Position numbers and translations under genes: made by a program
The notes under the pieces: model-generated
What the model was told of the DNA's origin: nothing
Seen by the model: only the letters and a program-made list of their open reading frames with translations
Database searches by the model: none
Shown: positions 46,168 to 54,133 of the stretch, piece by piece
How the letters are laid out: each line of letters opens with the position of its first letter
Numbering within the stretch: position 1 is the stretch's first letter
Virus record (IMG/VR): IMGVR_UViG_3300002143_000153
Coordinates: 29,958-93,957 of that record
Source: a virus
Strand: one strand, 5' to 3'
DNA length: 64,000 bases

Positions 46168-46594
46168 TTGTTTCTTTTATAGTAATTATGATTTCATCCA
46201 AGGAATGTTTAACATTGTTTAATATCTCTTTTTCCATTTTGTAAAAGGTCAAATGTAATTTATCATTAAACTTTCTTTTAAGATTAAAAAATTGTTTTCC
46301 TGATATTGGTACATCATAAGCATAAATATGGTTAACTAACTGTATTTTATTTTCATGAATAACAACAAAGTAATCTCCATTATGAATGTATCTCTTATGA
46401 GTTACAGGGCACATTGATAATTCACTTTTTTCTTGTTTAATAAGGTATGATGCTATAGACAAAATTTTTAAATCATTTTCTAGCAATGGTTGTTTATTAT
46501 AATTTGGTATCAAAAGACCTTTTTTATAAAAAATATATTTTTGTAATAGGTTTCTTTTAAAATTGTGTATCTCTAATTTAATTGATTTTAACAT
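46160..46594 (-). CDS. Hypothetical protein
   Basis: 144 residues from ATG 46594 (MLKSIKLEIHNF), just after the upstream stop and preceded by AATTAAAAAA; the ATG at 46636 overlaps the upstream gene. Lys-rich, helical, with HKRYIHNGDYFVVIHENK. Overlaps the helicase gene by 8 bp. No family. Confidence 0.55.
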   Translation of the reverse strand: MLKSIKLEIHNFKRNLLQKYIFYKKGLLIPNYNKQPLLENDLKILSIASYLIKQEKSELSMCPVTHKRYIHNGDYFVVIHENKIQLVNHIYAYDVPISGKQFFNLKRKFNDKLHLTFYKMEKEILNNVKHSLDEIIITIKETNE

Positions 46595-46598
46595 TTTT

Positions 46599-46802
46599 TT
46601 AATTGTAAGATTGTTTTTTTGTGCTTTTCCAATCAATTGGAATATAAGCCATGCTTAATTTTATAGTGTCACCAACTTCATATTTTTGTTTAGTGTACAT
46701 AGTAAGAGTATAATTTTCATTAGATGTATCTTCTACAAGATAAGAGTAACCATTATTCCCGGTTAACACTTCACAACACATTATTATTAGTATTTTGATC
46801 AT
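46599..46802 (-). CDS. Small exported or membrane-linked hypothetical protein
   Basis: 67 residues from ATG 46802 (MIKILIIMCCEVLTG), which follows the upstream stop; the ATG at 46859 overlaps that gene. Short hydrophobic start with two Cys, then strand-rich YLVEDTSNENYTLTMYTKQ. Possibly a lipoprotein, but the lipobox is poor. Confidence 0.5.
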   Translation of the reverse strand: MIKILIIMCCEVLTGNNGYSYLVEDTSNENYTLTMYTKQKYEVGDTIKLSMAYIPIDWKSTKKQSYN

Positions 46803-46803
46803 T

Positions 46804-47175
46804 TTATTTATTTTTAAATTGTTCAAACCAATAATCTCTTGCTGCATCTGATTTAGCACCTTGAATGAAGTCTTTATAGTATCTGTTATTGTTATCTTCT
46901 GCTATGTATTTTTCAGCAGCTTCTTCAATTGTTTCTGTGTAGGTTTGTATTCCTATATTCATATCTGCATTTGATTTGGTAGAGTTAATGTTCAATGTAT
47001 TCCATTTTAGTTCTTCCGTACTCCAATCTATAACATTTTTAAGTATTTTAACTTTATTCTCCCTAGATAAGTCGTGATATGTATTCCATATTCTAAATAC
47101 TTCTATTCCAAGACCCTTTTCTACTTCACCATGAAGCGTGGTATAATTTTCGGTTTCAATTAGTTTATTTTTCAT
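46804..47175 (-). CDS. Hypothetical protein
   Basis: 123 residues. Helical N-terminal half with EVEKGLGIEVFRIWNTYHDLSRE, C-terminal EAAEKYIAEDNNNRYYKDFIQGA ending AARDYWFEQFKNK. Similar short acidic proteins accompany early genes of Bacteroidetes phages. Unknown function. Confidence 0.55.
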   Translation of the reverse strand: MKNKLIETENYTTLHGEVEKGLGIEVFRIWNTYHDLSRENKVKILKNVIDWSTEELKWNTLNINSTKSNADMNIGIQTYTETIEEAAEKYIAEDNNNRYYKDFIQGAKSDAARDYWFEQFKNK

Positions 47176-47227
47176 CTTACTTCTTTTTAAATTATTTGAG
47201 TTGCGTCTCCACTAATATTAGCAGTAA

Positions 47228-47482
47228 TCATTCAGACAGTACATACCTTAACATTTTTTCACCTTGATAAATTTCAACACCTTTGAAAACCAAAGTTTTG
47301 TTTGCAATCAATTGCTCTACTACTCTATATCTTATATATTTCTCACCAAACAAAAAACGACCAGATGAAGGCTTAAACCATACTGAATGCCAAAATGGTG
47401 AAGGTATGTAGTCATTTTCTTCTGTTAATTCCGCCTTAATTGAAGCAACTAAATCCCGTTGTTGCTTTTTTATTTCTGTCAT
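47228..47482 (-). CDS. Small hypothetical protein
   Basis: 84 residues: IKAELTEENDYIPSPFWHSV then FGEKYIRYRVVEQL and YQGEKMLRYVL. Mixed helix and strand. Four bases before the next gene. No known domain. Confidence 0.55.
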   Translation of the reverse strand: MTEIKKQQRDLVASIKAELTEENDYIPSPFWHSVWFKPSSGRFLFGEKYIRYRVVEQLIANKTLVFKGVEIYQGEKMLRYVLSE

Positions 47483-47485
47483 TTA

Positions 47486-47800
47486 TTATTTATATTTTTG
47501 TTTAACCTTTTCTCTTAAAATACTAATAAAAGTATTAGCATAAAGCTTTTTTGGTTCTTGCCATAATATTTCATAATCAATATATTCAAATGATTCATGA
47601 TTACTAGATTCAGCTTTTAACATTTGTTTAATAGTTTCTATACAAGATTCTTCTTCATTTGTCAAAAGATCAACATCCATATTTACTGAGAATTTAAATC
47701 TACCTTTATTTTTCCAGTGCTGTGGACATTCACCTTTACCGTCCCAGTCTTGGGCTCCATAATTTTCTTTATATTTTGTATTTATAATAACTATATTCAT
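47486..47800 (-). CDS. Small hypothetical protein
   Basis: 104 residues starting MNIVIINTKYKENYGAQDWD with CPQHWKNKG. The start resembles short phage proteins of the form MxIVxxxxxYxENYGAHxWDG, conserved but uncharacterised. Followed by a helical end. Confidence 0.6.
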   Translation of the reverse strand: MNIVIINTKYKENYGAQDWDGKGECPQHWKNKGRFKFSVNMDVDLLTNEEESCIETIKQMLKAESSNHESFEYIDYEILWQEPKKLYANTFISILREKVKQKYK

Positions 47801-47804
47801 ATTC

Positions 47805-48014
47805 TTATTGTTTTATGTATTTTCTAATAAACTTAGTTTCTCTTTTGTTGAGTTTAATAATATATAAAGAACCTTTTTTGGTTCTATAAACTTGGTATCT
47901 TTGATTATTATCATAGTGCCATTGTTCTGTATAAGAATACTCTTTTATTCTTTCATCAACAACAGCACATGATATCAAAAACACACTAAAAAACAAAATT
48001 ATAATAATTTTCAT
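47805..48014 (-). CDS. Small lipoprotein
   Basis: 69 residues. Residues 1-16 are a signal peptide (MKIIIILFFSVFLISC) ending in a lipobox with Cys16. The rest is basic and Tyr-rich. A host-envelope lipoprotein could act in superinfection exclusion, as phage lipoproteins often do; this is inference. Confidence 0.65.
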   Translation of the reverse strand: MKIIIILFFSVFLISCAVVDERIKEYSYTEQWHYDNNQRYQVYRTKKGSLYIIKLNKRETKFIRKYIKQ

Positions 48015-48188
48015 TTATTTAATTATTTTAGCTTCTGGTACATCTTTTTTCATTTCTTTGATTTTATTAATCAAATACCTGGATTTACAACACAAAGCTA
48101 CACAGGCTTCTTTTTGTGTTTTATACTTTTTTAATGCTTTTGTTATAAGCAATCTTTTATTAAATTCTATGTTAAGATTTTCTTCCAT
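48015..48188 (-). CDS. Small HTH-like protein
   Basis: 57 residues from ATG 48188, which follows the upstream stop (an ATG at 48203 overlaps that gene). ALKKYKTQKEACVALCCKSR with LINKIKEM looks like a Fis/NtrC-type helix-turn-helix. Possibly a DNA-binding regulator. Confidence 0.5.
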   Translation of the reverse strand: MEENLNIEFNKRLLITKALKKYKTQKEACVALCCKSRYLINKIKEMKKDVPEAKIIK

Positions 48189-48189
48189 T

Positions 48190-48594
48190 TTATATTCTTT
48201 CATCAGAAAATCCTAGTTCAATTGCTTCATCTGGATGTTCTTCTATATACATGTGACAATTTCTACATACAGATAACCATGTAGATACTACTAAATGATA
48301 TTTACCTCTACCTTTTTTGTGATGTACATCTGTTGATGAAATATTACAACCGGGTAAAGCAGCCTCACACATAGGTTTATCACTCATAAACTTTACTCTA
48401 AGGACACTATAAGCACTGTCTAAGGCTAACATTGTTTTAGATTTAAAGTTTATAGGTTTAACTTTTAATGGTTTAGCTGTAGATTCTTTTGATTTGTACC
48501 AGCAACTTTTGCAATACCGGTTGCCTTTATCATTCTTCCAGATAAATTGATCGGTATTGCAATTGTTACATAGTTTTTTCTTTTTCTCTATCAT
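48190..48594 (-). CDS. HNH endonuclease
   Basis: 134 residues. N-terminal zinc ribbon with CNNC (Cys9/Cys12) and CKSC (Cys28/Cys31); C-terminal HNH core with DVHHKKGRG (His91/92), then CRNCHMYIEEHP (Cys110, Cys113, His114). It may nick DNA in packaging or be a homing-type gene. It sits inside the accessory operon, not beside a terminase. Confidence 0.8.
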   Translation of the reverse strand: MIEKKKKLCNNCNTDQFIWKNDKGNRYCKSCWYKSKESTAKPLKVKPINFKSKTMLALDSAYSVLRVKFMSDKPMCEAALPGCNISSTDVHHKKGRGKYHLVVSTWLSVCRNCHMYIEEHPDEAIELGFSDERI

Positions 48595-49106
48595 TACTTG
48601 ATAGTCAAGAAGTTTTTAGGTAATAGTCCTTTATGCATGTAAAATAAAATTAGATCATCATAATTGATACCTAACTCTTTCAACGTCATAGTGTTAATGT
48701 AAGTAGGGTCAATATCATCAATAGGAAGTGAGTTCAAATATAAACCTGTATCAGTGCTTTTAAAAAAGCTAAAGATTTTCTGAGCATATTTGTTACATAT
48801 TACTTGTTTCCAAGCATTTACTTCACGTTGACCACGTTGCCAAACTTTTTTAATTCTTCTTTTCTTATCCCAATGCAAGTTCTCCAATTCTTCAGGAGTA
48901 TAAACTTTTAGGCCATGCAACACTCTTTTAAACATGATATGTTGTTGTGGATTAAGTTTAGTGTAATCTAAACGTTGTATGATATTAGCAGGTTGAGTTT
49001 GATATTCACTCAATATACCAAGATATTCATACCGTTCTTTGCGTTGTTTAAGAATTTCAATGTTTCTTTCTGTTTCTAAGATTTGTTTTTGATTGTTTGT
49101 GAGCAT
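48594..49106 (-). CDS. Hypothetical protein
   Basis: 170 residues, helical and charged: coiled-coil start (QKQILETERNIEILKQRKERYEY in parts), then PQQHIMFKRVLHGLKVYTPEE and WDKKRRIKKVWQRGQREVN, a basic patch suited to nucleic-acid binding. Overlaps the HNH gene by one base. Family unknown. Confidence 0.6.
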   Translation of the reverse strand: MLTNNQKQILETERNIEILKQRKERYEYLGILSEYQTQPANIIQRLDYTKLNPQQHIMFKRVLHGLKVYTPEELENLHWDKKRRIKKVWQRGQREVNAWKQVICNKYAQKIFSFFKSTDTGLYLNSLPIDDIDPTYINTMTLKELGINYDDLILFYMHKGLLPKNFLTIK

Positions 49107-49131
49107 AATTTTGGTTTTTTATAACTTTAAG

Positions 49132-49159
49132 AAAAAAAAAGCTGATATTTCTACCAGCT
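49132..49159 (-). terminator. Terminator hairpin upstream of the 170-residue gene
   Basis: AGCTG (49140-49144) pairs with CAGCT (49155-49159), followed on - by an 8-9 U run. It ends the 198-residue gene region and lies 25 nt before the next ATG. Confidence 0.8.
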
Positions 49160-49183
49160 CCTCCTAAACACATATGAACTTAT

Positions 49184-49780
49184 TTATAGTTCAAAAGTAG
49201 AATCTTCTAATTCTATTTCTTCAACTATTTCTTCAGTGAATTCTTCAGTGAATTCTTCAGAATTCTTTATTTCAGCAATAGAATCTTCAAGATCTACTTG
49301 CTTTGATATTGGTTTAACAATTTCTTTGTTTTTAAAAATGTTAAGTTTATCATCTATTTTACTGCTGTTTGCTTCACGGATTGCATCACCATTATCGTGA
49401 GATATCAATGTATCTTCTGCATTCATATCAGGAGTATACATTGTTTTCCTATAAATAGGTTGTCCGTCTTGGCAGCATATAATACCGGTATTACCTGCAA
49501 TTTTAAGATCTCTATCTGGATCCTTATCATTAAAAGGTGTTAATGATTCTTTAACTATGATTTTACCATTTAAATTTGTTTTGTTATGGAGATCCATTTC
49601 ACGTAGATCTTCTGTTTTACCATGTAACAATGTTGTTACTACTTTTCTGTTTACCCAACCGCTGTTGGTATAACTAACTCTATCTTGCTCTAGTCTAACA
49701 TGACCGAACTCCGGATTATTTTGAGACACACGGATTACATTCCCTAATTCATCAGGGGCAATTTGAACTTTGTTTTGCAT
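49184..49780 (-). CDS. Hypothetical protein with acidic C-terminal repeat
   Basis: 198 residues. N-terminal strand-rich half (NVIRVSQNNPEFGHVRLEQDRVS in parts). The tail SEEFTEEFTEEIVEEIELED comes from a 12-bp tandem DNA repeat encoding EEFT. The pattern of early ssDNA-binding or annealing partners of phages is possible but unproven; no domain recognised. Confidence 0.6.
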   Translation of the reverse strand: MQNKVQIAPDELGNVIRVSQNNPEFGHVRLEQDRVSYTNSGWVNRKVVTTLLHGKTEDLREMDLHNKTNLNGKIIVKESLTPFNDKDPDRDLKIAGNTGIICCQDGQPIYRKTMYTPDMNAEDTLISHDNGDAIREANSSKIDDKLNIFKNKEIVKPISKQVDLEDSIAEIKNSEEFTEEFTEEIVEEIELEDSTFEL

Positions 49781-49809
49781 TTTTTTTTTGTTTTGTTTAA
49801 ATATTAATT

Positions 49810-50097
49810 TTAGATGTCATCTGAATAGAAACATTCATCATCATATTCCATTTTCTGTGCTGTATCAAAATTGATTAATTCAAATAGATCTGGTTCAAAC
49901 TCTTCATCTTCCATGAGTTCGTCAGCTAAGTCTTTATCAGTTTTAATATCAGAAAATAAATTATAAAATGGATTATTACATTCAAGACTGTATACAGACC
50001 CTATACCATTAAGCTCTTTAATATCATTATCATCCAGTTCTAGAAACTGTTCAAAAGATAATTCAATAATACGTCCATTTGATAGTTGATATATCAT
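49810..50097 (-). CDS. Hypothetical acidic protein
   Basis: 95 residues from ATG 50097 (MIYQLSNGRIIELSFEQFLEL); an in-frame ATG at 50193 would add a hydrophobic stretch that overlaps a likely promoter. The sequence continues DDNDIKELNGIGSVYSLEC and ends in an acidic region. Similar NGRIIELSxEQYLxLxDxE openings are common in Bacteroidetes phage proteins of unknown function. Confidence 0.6.
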   Translation of the reverse strand: MIYQLSNGRIIELSFEQFLELDDNDIKELNGIGSVYSLECNNPFYNLFSDIKTDKDLADELMEDEEFEPDLFELINFDTAQKMEYDDECFYSDDI

Positions 50098-50111
50098 ATT
50101 TACAATTAATA

Positions 50112-50145
50112 TTAGTGTAAATGTAATGATATAAAATACCAAATT
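50112..50145 (-). promoter_or_regulatory. Candidate Bacteroidetes-type promoter
   Basis: On the - strand TTTGGTATTTTATATCATTA then TACATTTA: a -33 TTTG and a -7 TAnnTTTG-like box with one mismatch, about 16 nt apart. The start codon at 50097 follows closely. Confidence 0.4.
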
Positions 50146-50205
50146 TGTCTGTACCAAGAGATTTAATGGGTTAGTCCTGTAAATAGTGAGCATATATATA
50201 GCTAA

Positions 50206-50460
50206 CTATTTTAGTATTAACTTTCTACCTACCCTTGTTATGTATTCTTTTTGCTTAAGTTCTTTAATTAATCTTTCTATTGTACTTCTAGACATGTTGC
50301 AATTATCTGCTAATGTGTTTACCGATGGGTAGCACATTCTATTTGTGTTTGCGTAAGTTGATAGTAAACTATAAAGTCCTTTAGCTTGGATACTTAATTC
50401 TGGGTCTTTTAAAACTATTTGATTAACAACACCAAATCTTTTAAGGGATAATGATGACAT
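50206..50460 (-). CDS. Winged-helix DNA-binding protein
   Basis: 84 residues. SIQAKGLYSLLSTYAN, YPSVNTLADNCNMSRSTIERLIKELKQKEYI (read in parts), the helix-turn-helix at about 43-70 with recognition helix SRSTIERLIK and a short wing ITRVGRK. This is the HTH_36/replication-initiator type found in phages. Candidate regulator of this region. Confidence 0.8.
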   Translation of the reverse strand: MSSLSLKRFGVVNQIVLKDPELSIQAKGLYSLLSTYANTNRMCYPSVNTLADNCNMSRSTIERLIKELKQKEYITRVGRKLILK

Positions 50461-50644
50461 GCTTATCTAATAGTATTCTTACAGCAGTAATAAAATATAG
50501 AGATTCTTCTAGTTCTTTATCTTTCATCACATACCTTTTATTCATATAATGACCAAATGTATTGGTCTGTCTAGAAAACATTCTCTTGATTGTCTTCCAG
50601 TCCTTGATCTCCTTCCGTAATAATTGTTTTGATACTTGTGCCAT
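50441..50644 (-). CDS. Small basic hypothetical protein
   Basis: 67 residues, MAQVSKQLLRKEIKDWKTIKRMF then YMNKRYVMKDKELEESLYFITAVR. It overlaps the previous gene by 74 bp; a start at 50545 (MNKRYVM) would avoid this. Start uncertain. Overlaps the winged-helix gene by 20 bp. Confidence 0.45.
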   Translation of the reverse strand: MAQVSKQLLRKEIKDWKTIKRMFSRQTNTFGHYMNKRYVMKDKELEESLYFITAVRILLDKHVIIIP

Positions 50645-51113
50645 TTTCTTGATTTTTATAGTAAGGGATATCTTCTTTTTTGATTTTGATAAGCTCTGAC
50701 GTATTTACAGAGCGCTCACATAACTTTAATTGTTTTTCTTCATCATGATATAGAAAATCTAAAATAAGCCTGCCATTGTACGCATTATAGTCCGTAGACC
50801 ATGAGTTACTACCTTTTACTTTAGCAAAAACATATTCATTGTTCTCTATTAAGCTTAATTCAGTTAATACATCTAAATCACAAAGCTTACCTATATCAGA
50901 TGCAATTTCATTAACATGAACCTTAACATAATCATTTCTATAAATGAGTTCTTGCTTTTCTTTAGCAGTTAATATATGGACTAAGTAACTTAATGATGTA
51001 CTATCTATACATTTTATAAGACCCTCAATAAATATAGTTTTGTTTAAAGTATCTTTCTTTAAAGACTCTGATATAATATTTTTTAACGTGTCTTCTGATA
51101 TATGTATACTCAT
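50571..51113 (-). CDS. Hypothetical protein
   Basis: 180 residues. Helical N-terminus (DTLKNIISESLKKDTLN), then EYVFAKVKGSNSWSTDYNAYNGRL (read in parts), Trp/Asn-rich. Ends with an acidic tail. No known family. Overlaps the upstream 72-residue gene by 4 bp. Confidence 0.55.
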   Translation of the reverse strand: MSIHISEDTLKNIISESLKKDTLNKTIFIEGLIKCIDSTSLSYLVHILTAKEKQELIYRNDYVKVHVNEIASDIGKLCDLDVLTELSLIENNEYVFAKVKGSNSWSTDYNAYNGRLILDFLYHDEEKQLKLCERSVNTSELIKIKKEDIPYYKNQENGTSIKTIITEGDQGLEDNQENVF

Positions 51114-51328
51114 TTTTTGTTATTTAATTCAAGAATAACAAGATTAGCCATAGATTTTGCATCTTCTTTCAATTTACCATTAAATTCTATACTTAATTCA
51201 GTATTAACATGTCTCCCTTCATCAGTTGCTTTTCTATCAAACATCAAATAATTGTAAAATCTTTGTTCTAGTGTTTCTCTTAATTTGTTTGTGTAAATTT
51301 CTTGTTTTATTAATTTTTCTTCTGACAT
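51110..51328 (-). CDS. Small hypothetical protein
   Basis: 72 residues, charged and helical (EEKLIKQEIYTNKLRETLEQR, ELSIEFNGKLKED). First gene after a terminator-like hairpin that may act as its attenuator. Confidence 0.5.
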   Translation of the reverse strand: MSEEKLIKQEIYTNKLRETLEQRFYNYLMFDRKATDEGRHVNTELSIEFNGKLKEDAKSMANLVILELNNKK

Positions 51329-51358
51329 GTTGTTTTAATTATTTGTTTTGAGTTAAAT

Positions 51359-51395
51359 AAAAAAGGACTCATCGGTTTACAAGCCAGAGTCCTTT
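51359..51395 (-). terminator. Terminator or attenuator in the leader of the 72-residue gene
   Basis: AAAGGACTC (51362-51370) pairs with GAGTCCTTT (51387-51395), with a six-U tract after it on -. A -7 box at 51439-51446 points into it, so a short RNA of about 75 nt would end here. Confidence 0.8.
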
Positions 51396-51434
51396 AGTAA
51401 TGTATGAAATACAGTATCAAAGAGATACAGTGTC
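51359..51434 (-). ncRNA. Putative small RNA or attenuated leader
   Basis: TATATTTG (51439-51446 on -) fits a Bacteroidetes -7 box. Downstream lie a hairpin GTATC/GATAC and the strong terminator hairpin. The span of about 75 nt with promoter and terminator fits a small RNA or transcription attenuator. Confidence 0.4.
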
Positions 51435-51464
51435 ATTGCAAATATAAAAAATCTATTTACAATA

Positions 51465-51480
51465 CCTTCATATATGATGG
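51465..51480. promoter_or_regulatory. Imperfect palindrome CCTTCATATATGATGG
   Basis: Related to a perfect palindrome 60 bp away (51526-51539); one mismatch. The pair could be a repressor site set upstream of the leader promoter. Confidence 0.4.
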
Positions 51481-51525
51481 TTTATTAAGAACAATAGTAA
51501 GTTCATTATACTGGTACTGTTAGGG

Positions 51526-51539
51526 CCTCATATATGAGG
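51526..51539. promoter_or_regulatory. Perfect palindrome CCTCATATATGAGG
   Basis: 14-bp perfect palindrome just downstream of the 188-residue gene's stop, sharing the core CATATATG with 51465-51480. Confidence 0.45.
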
Positions 51540-51543
51540 GTTT

Positions 51544-52110
51544 TCAGTTGTATAAACTTTTAGCTATAGAAATCATATATTTATCATCATGTATAATGTG
51601 TGGTTCATATTCTACAATATTCTTAATAAACTCAGGATCATTACCATTTTCTTTGATTATAGCCTTGAACTTACTAAGTCTGTCTGACACATTTTTAATT
51701 AACTTAATATTCTCCCAATGACCTAAACCTAAAAATCCATCTACAACAACAGTTGATTGTAACTGTATTTGGTTATAGTCTAAATGTAAATCTTGTTCTG
51801 GATTGTATATATGTTTTTTATTTTCAGTGATTGTATCATAAAAATCTTTTAGATATTTAGATGTAATTGTACTTTTTGTAACATTAATGTTAGTTTTATT
51901 CTCATTAAAGTAAAATGTATTATTTACAATACTACCAAAATAAATATTGTAATGTGTTAAAGCAACAACTTTATTATCTATTATCTGACAAGATATATTA
52001 CCACGATGACCTTTTAATAATTTACCTGGGTTAAAGGTTAATATTTTTTTAATAGAATAATAAGATGGATCTGCTTGATATGATTTAAATTCATCTATTA
52101 ACTTTTCCAT
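51544..52110 (-). CDS. Hypothetical protein
   Basis: 188 residues, Lys/Asn/Ile-rich with strand segments (GNISCQIIDNKVVALTHYNIY, VVVDGFLGLGHWENI). The lysine-rich, Tyr-rich composition is common here. No domain recognised. Confidence 0.55.
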   Translation of the reverse strand: MEKLIDEFKSYQADPSYYSIKKILTFNPGKLLKGHRGNISCQIIDNKVVALTHYNIYFGSIVNNTFYFNENKTNINVTKSTITSKYLKDFYDTITENKKHIYNPEQDLHLDYNQIQLQSTVVVDGFLGLGHWENIKLIKNVSDRLSKFKAIIKENGNDPEFIKNIVEYEPHIIHDDKYMISIAKSLYN

Positions 52111-52220
52111 TTGAATTCTATTGCAATAAAAGGTAATACTATTACTAAACCTTGATTAATACCAAGACCAAATGCTATTACAGGTGCTGTTGTTATTTCT
52201 ATTTCAATTATTTTTTTCAT
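52098..52220 (-). CDS. Small hydrophobic peptide
   Basis: 40 residues, MKKIIEIEITTAPVIAFGLG then INQGLVIVLPFIAIEFKWKS. Overlaps the start of the next gene by 13 bp. One or two membrane strands or a short helix pair; no family. Confidence 0.45.
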   Translation of the reverse strand: MKKIIEIEITTAPVIAFGLGINQGLVIVLPFIAIEFKWKS

Positions 52221-52226
52221 TTTATT

Positions 52227-52910
52227 TTATTTAATTTCAAATACATTTCCATTACTACTCAATTTACCAAACTTACCATCAGTAACCACAGAACCATTTG
52301 AGAATATTGTATCTAAGTCTGGTATTGTTCTAGTACCAGCATTAATAATATCACTGCAATTATGGATATGTCCAAACATTATAAATTTAGGATTTACTTC
52401 TATAACTCTATTCAATAATGATTTATCACCACAATGCTCCATACTACCAACTCTATCATAAGATAAATCTAACATACCCTTTGGAGGTCCGTGAACAACA
52501 ATAATATCAACATCTTCATCTATAACATTTCTCCACATTCGTTCTAATTTATTTCTATCCTTATTAAACGACCAACCATATCCAAATGTTGGAGTGTAAG
52601 GTGAACCAAATATCTTTAAACCCTCTATTTTGATAGTTTCATTTTCAAGATAGTGAATACCACGATCATTAAAATCTGATTTAGTAACGAACTTCTTCTC
52701 AATACTAGTATCATGATTACCAGCTACAAATACCTTATGATGTATAGGTAAGTTAGCAAACCAATCTATAAAGGCTCTAACTTCAGGTTCATTATTATAA
52801 GGATCTCTTGGATTACTACAATCACCACTAAAAATAACCATAGCAACACCTTCAGGTATTTCTAGTAAGTCATGGAATGTGTGTGTATCACTTATATGCC
52901 AGATTTTCAT
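52227..52910 (-). CDS. Calcineurin-like metallophosphoesterase
   Basis: 227 residues. The metallophosphatase blocks are in order: SDTH (Asp8, His10), SGDCS (Asp30), GNHD (65-67), VVHGPP and GHIH. All metal ligands are present, so hydrolysis of a phosphodiester or monoester is expected. The substrate is unknown; similar phage enzymes act on cyclic nucleotides or DNA/RNA ends. Confidence 0.88.
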   Translation of the reverse strand: MKIWHISDTHTFHDLLEIPEGVAMVIFSGDCSNPRDPYNNEPEVRAFIDWFANLPIHHKVFVAGNHDTSIEKKFVTKSDFNDRGIHYLENETIKIEGLKIFGSPYTPTFGYGWSFNKDRNKLERMWRNVIDEDVDIIVVHGPPKGMLDLSYDRVGSMEHCGDKSLLNRVIEVNPKFIMFGHIHNCSDIINAGTRTIPDLDTIFSNGSVVTDGKFGKLSSNGNVFEIK

Positions 52911-53266
52911 TTCTTAATTTTAAAATTTTCCAATTTTTCTACTAACTCTTCCATTGTATATTTAGGTATATCAAAACCTCTTGTCACTCCATTTGAATCT
53001 TTGAATGTTAATTCATTACCATTTGAATCCCTTGTGCATTTATAACTATATCCATCTGAATCTTTGTAGGTTAATATCTTACCATTTGAATCTCTTGTAT
53101 ATTCATCACTAAATCCAGTTGAATCTTTGTGGGTTAATTCATTGCCGTTTGAATCGTAGGTGCGTTCCCAAATAAATCCATTTGACAATTTACGATACGC
53201 ATAAACTCTAACGCCATTCTTGTTGTATAGCTTTAAGCTCTTTTTTTTTCCTAATACGTTTTTCAT
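52907..53266 (-). CDS. DSNG-repeat protein
   Basis: 119 residues with about four 20-residue repeats of the form YxRDSNGxxLTYKDSDGYSY (residues 25-100), ending RGFDIPKYTMEELVEKLENF. The repeats resemble short RHS/MORN-like strands. Paralogue of the next gene. Function unknown; repeat number may vary by recombination. Confidence 0.7.
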   Translation of the reverse strand: MKNVLGKKKSLKLYNKNGVRVYAYRKLSNGFIWERTYDSNGNELTHKDSTGFSDEYTRDSNGKILTYKDSDGYSYKCTRDSNGNELTFKDSNGVTRGFDIPKYTMEELVEKLENFKIKK

Positions 53267-53570
53267 TTTATTTTATAATCTTAAATTTTCCAATTTTAGC
53301 TATCAATTCCTTCATTGTGTATTCGGGAATATCAAAGCCTCTTCTTTCTCCATCTGAATTTTTATATGTCAACTCCTTACCCTTTGAATCTCTGGTGTAT
53401 TCATAACTATAACCATCTGAATTTTTATAAGTTAGCTCTTTACCATTTGAATCTCTTGTGTATTCACAACTATATCCTTTTGAATTTTTAAGGGTTAGTA
53501 TCTTACCATTTGAATCATATGTGACTTCAGTATATTTATGATTACCCTTTGAATCATATGTATTTTTATA
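52960..53570 (-). repeat. Coding repeats shared by the two DSNG genes
   Basis: Units of 60 or 66 bp encoding YTRDSNGxxLTYKDSDGYS, more than eight copies across two adjacent genes. Confidence 0.7.
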
Positions 53571-53642
53571 ATAATCATAAACTTTTTTACCGTCCTTGTT
53601 CAATAGTCTTAAGTTTTCTTCTGTTCCTAATACGTTTTTCAT
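53268..53642 (-). CDS. DSNG-repeat protein, paralogue
   Basis: 124 residues; starts MKNVLGTEENLRLLNKDGK and ends RGFDIPEYTMKELIAKI, closely matching its neighbour at both ends, with similar internal repeats (SKGKELTYKNSDGYSYEYT style). A recent tandem duplication. Possibly a surface or receptor-like decoy protein; speculative. Confidence 0.7.
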   Translation of the reverse strand: MKNVLGTEENLRLLNKDGKKVYDYYKNTYDSKGNHKYTEVTYDSNGKILTLKNSKGYSCEYTRDSNGKELTYKNSDGYSYEYTRDSKGKELTYKNSDGERRGFDIPEYTMKELIAKIGKFKIIK

Positions 53643-53788
53643 TTTATGTTTATTTGTTTAAGTGTACCGTCCCAACGTTTACTTATTATAAACGATTGAT
53701 CTGTTCTGCGTTTTGCTTGATCTAAAATAGGTGTTGTATATTCATCTCCGTTTCTTTGATAAATATAGATGTATTCTGTTTGTTCCAT
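53639..53788 (-). CDS. Small hypothetical protein
   Basis: 49 residues: MEQTEYIYIYQRNGDEYTTP, then LDQAKRRTDQSFIISKRWDG. ATGA overlap with the repeat-protein start. Basic and Tyr-rich. Unknown function. Confidence 0.5.
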   Translation of the reverse strand: MEQTEYIYIYQRNGDEYTTPILDQAKRRTDQSFIISKRWDGTLKQINIK

Positions 53789-53805
53789 TTTTTAAATTGT
53801 TAAAT

Positions 53806-53835
53806 AAAAGGGTGATGATATTAAACCACCACCCT
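53806..53835 (-). terminator. Terminator-like hairpin
   Basis: AGGGTG (53809-53814) pairs with CACCCT (53830-53835); UUUU follows on -. The next ATG comes 17 nt later. Confidence 0.7.
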
Positions 53836-53843
53836 CAAATTGA

Positions 53844-54131
53844 TTAATAATGAGTTTTTGTATAATTCAAATAACTAGTATCTGCATAGTTGTAATCACC
53901 AACATCAACTAGACCTTCTTCTAATGCAGCATCAAGTAATGTGCTATTATTCATTAGTTGATCAGATATAATATCTAATCCTGCAAACTCAAGTTTATCT
54001 GAGTTAACACTGTGAAAGTCTCCGTCTTGTTTACGAATTACAGTTTTCTCTGATTCATTCTCTATCATAACAATAACTATTTTGTTATTTAATAGACTGA
54101 ATCTCTCCGGGTTGTTGATATAGACACGCAT
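53844..54131 (-). CDS. Hypothetical protein
   Basis: 95 residues, strand-rich (RVYINNPERFSLLNNKIVIVMI), then EKTVIRKQDGDFHSVNSDKL. No motif. Precedes the two-helix membrane protein gene. Confidence 0.5.
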   Translation of the reverse strand: MRVYINNPERFSLLNNKIVIVMIENESEKTVIRKQDGDFHSVNSDKLEFAGLDIISDQLMNNSTLLDAALEEGLVDVGDYNYADTSYLNYTKTHY

Positions 54132-54133
54132 AA

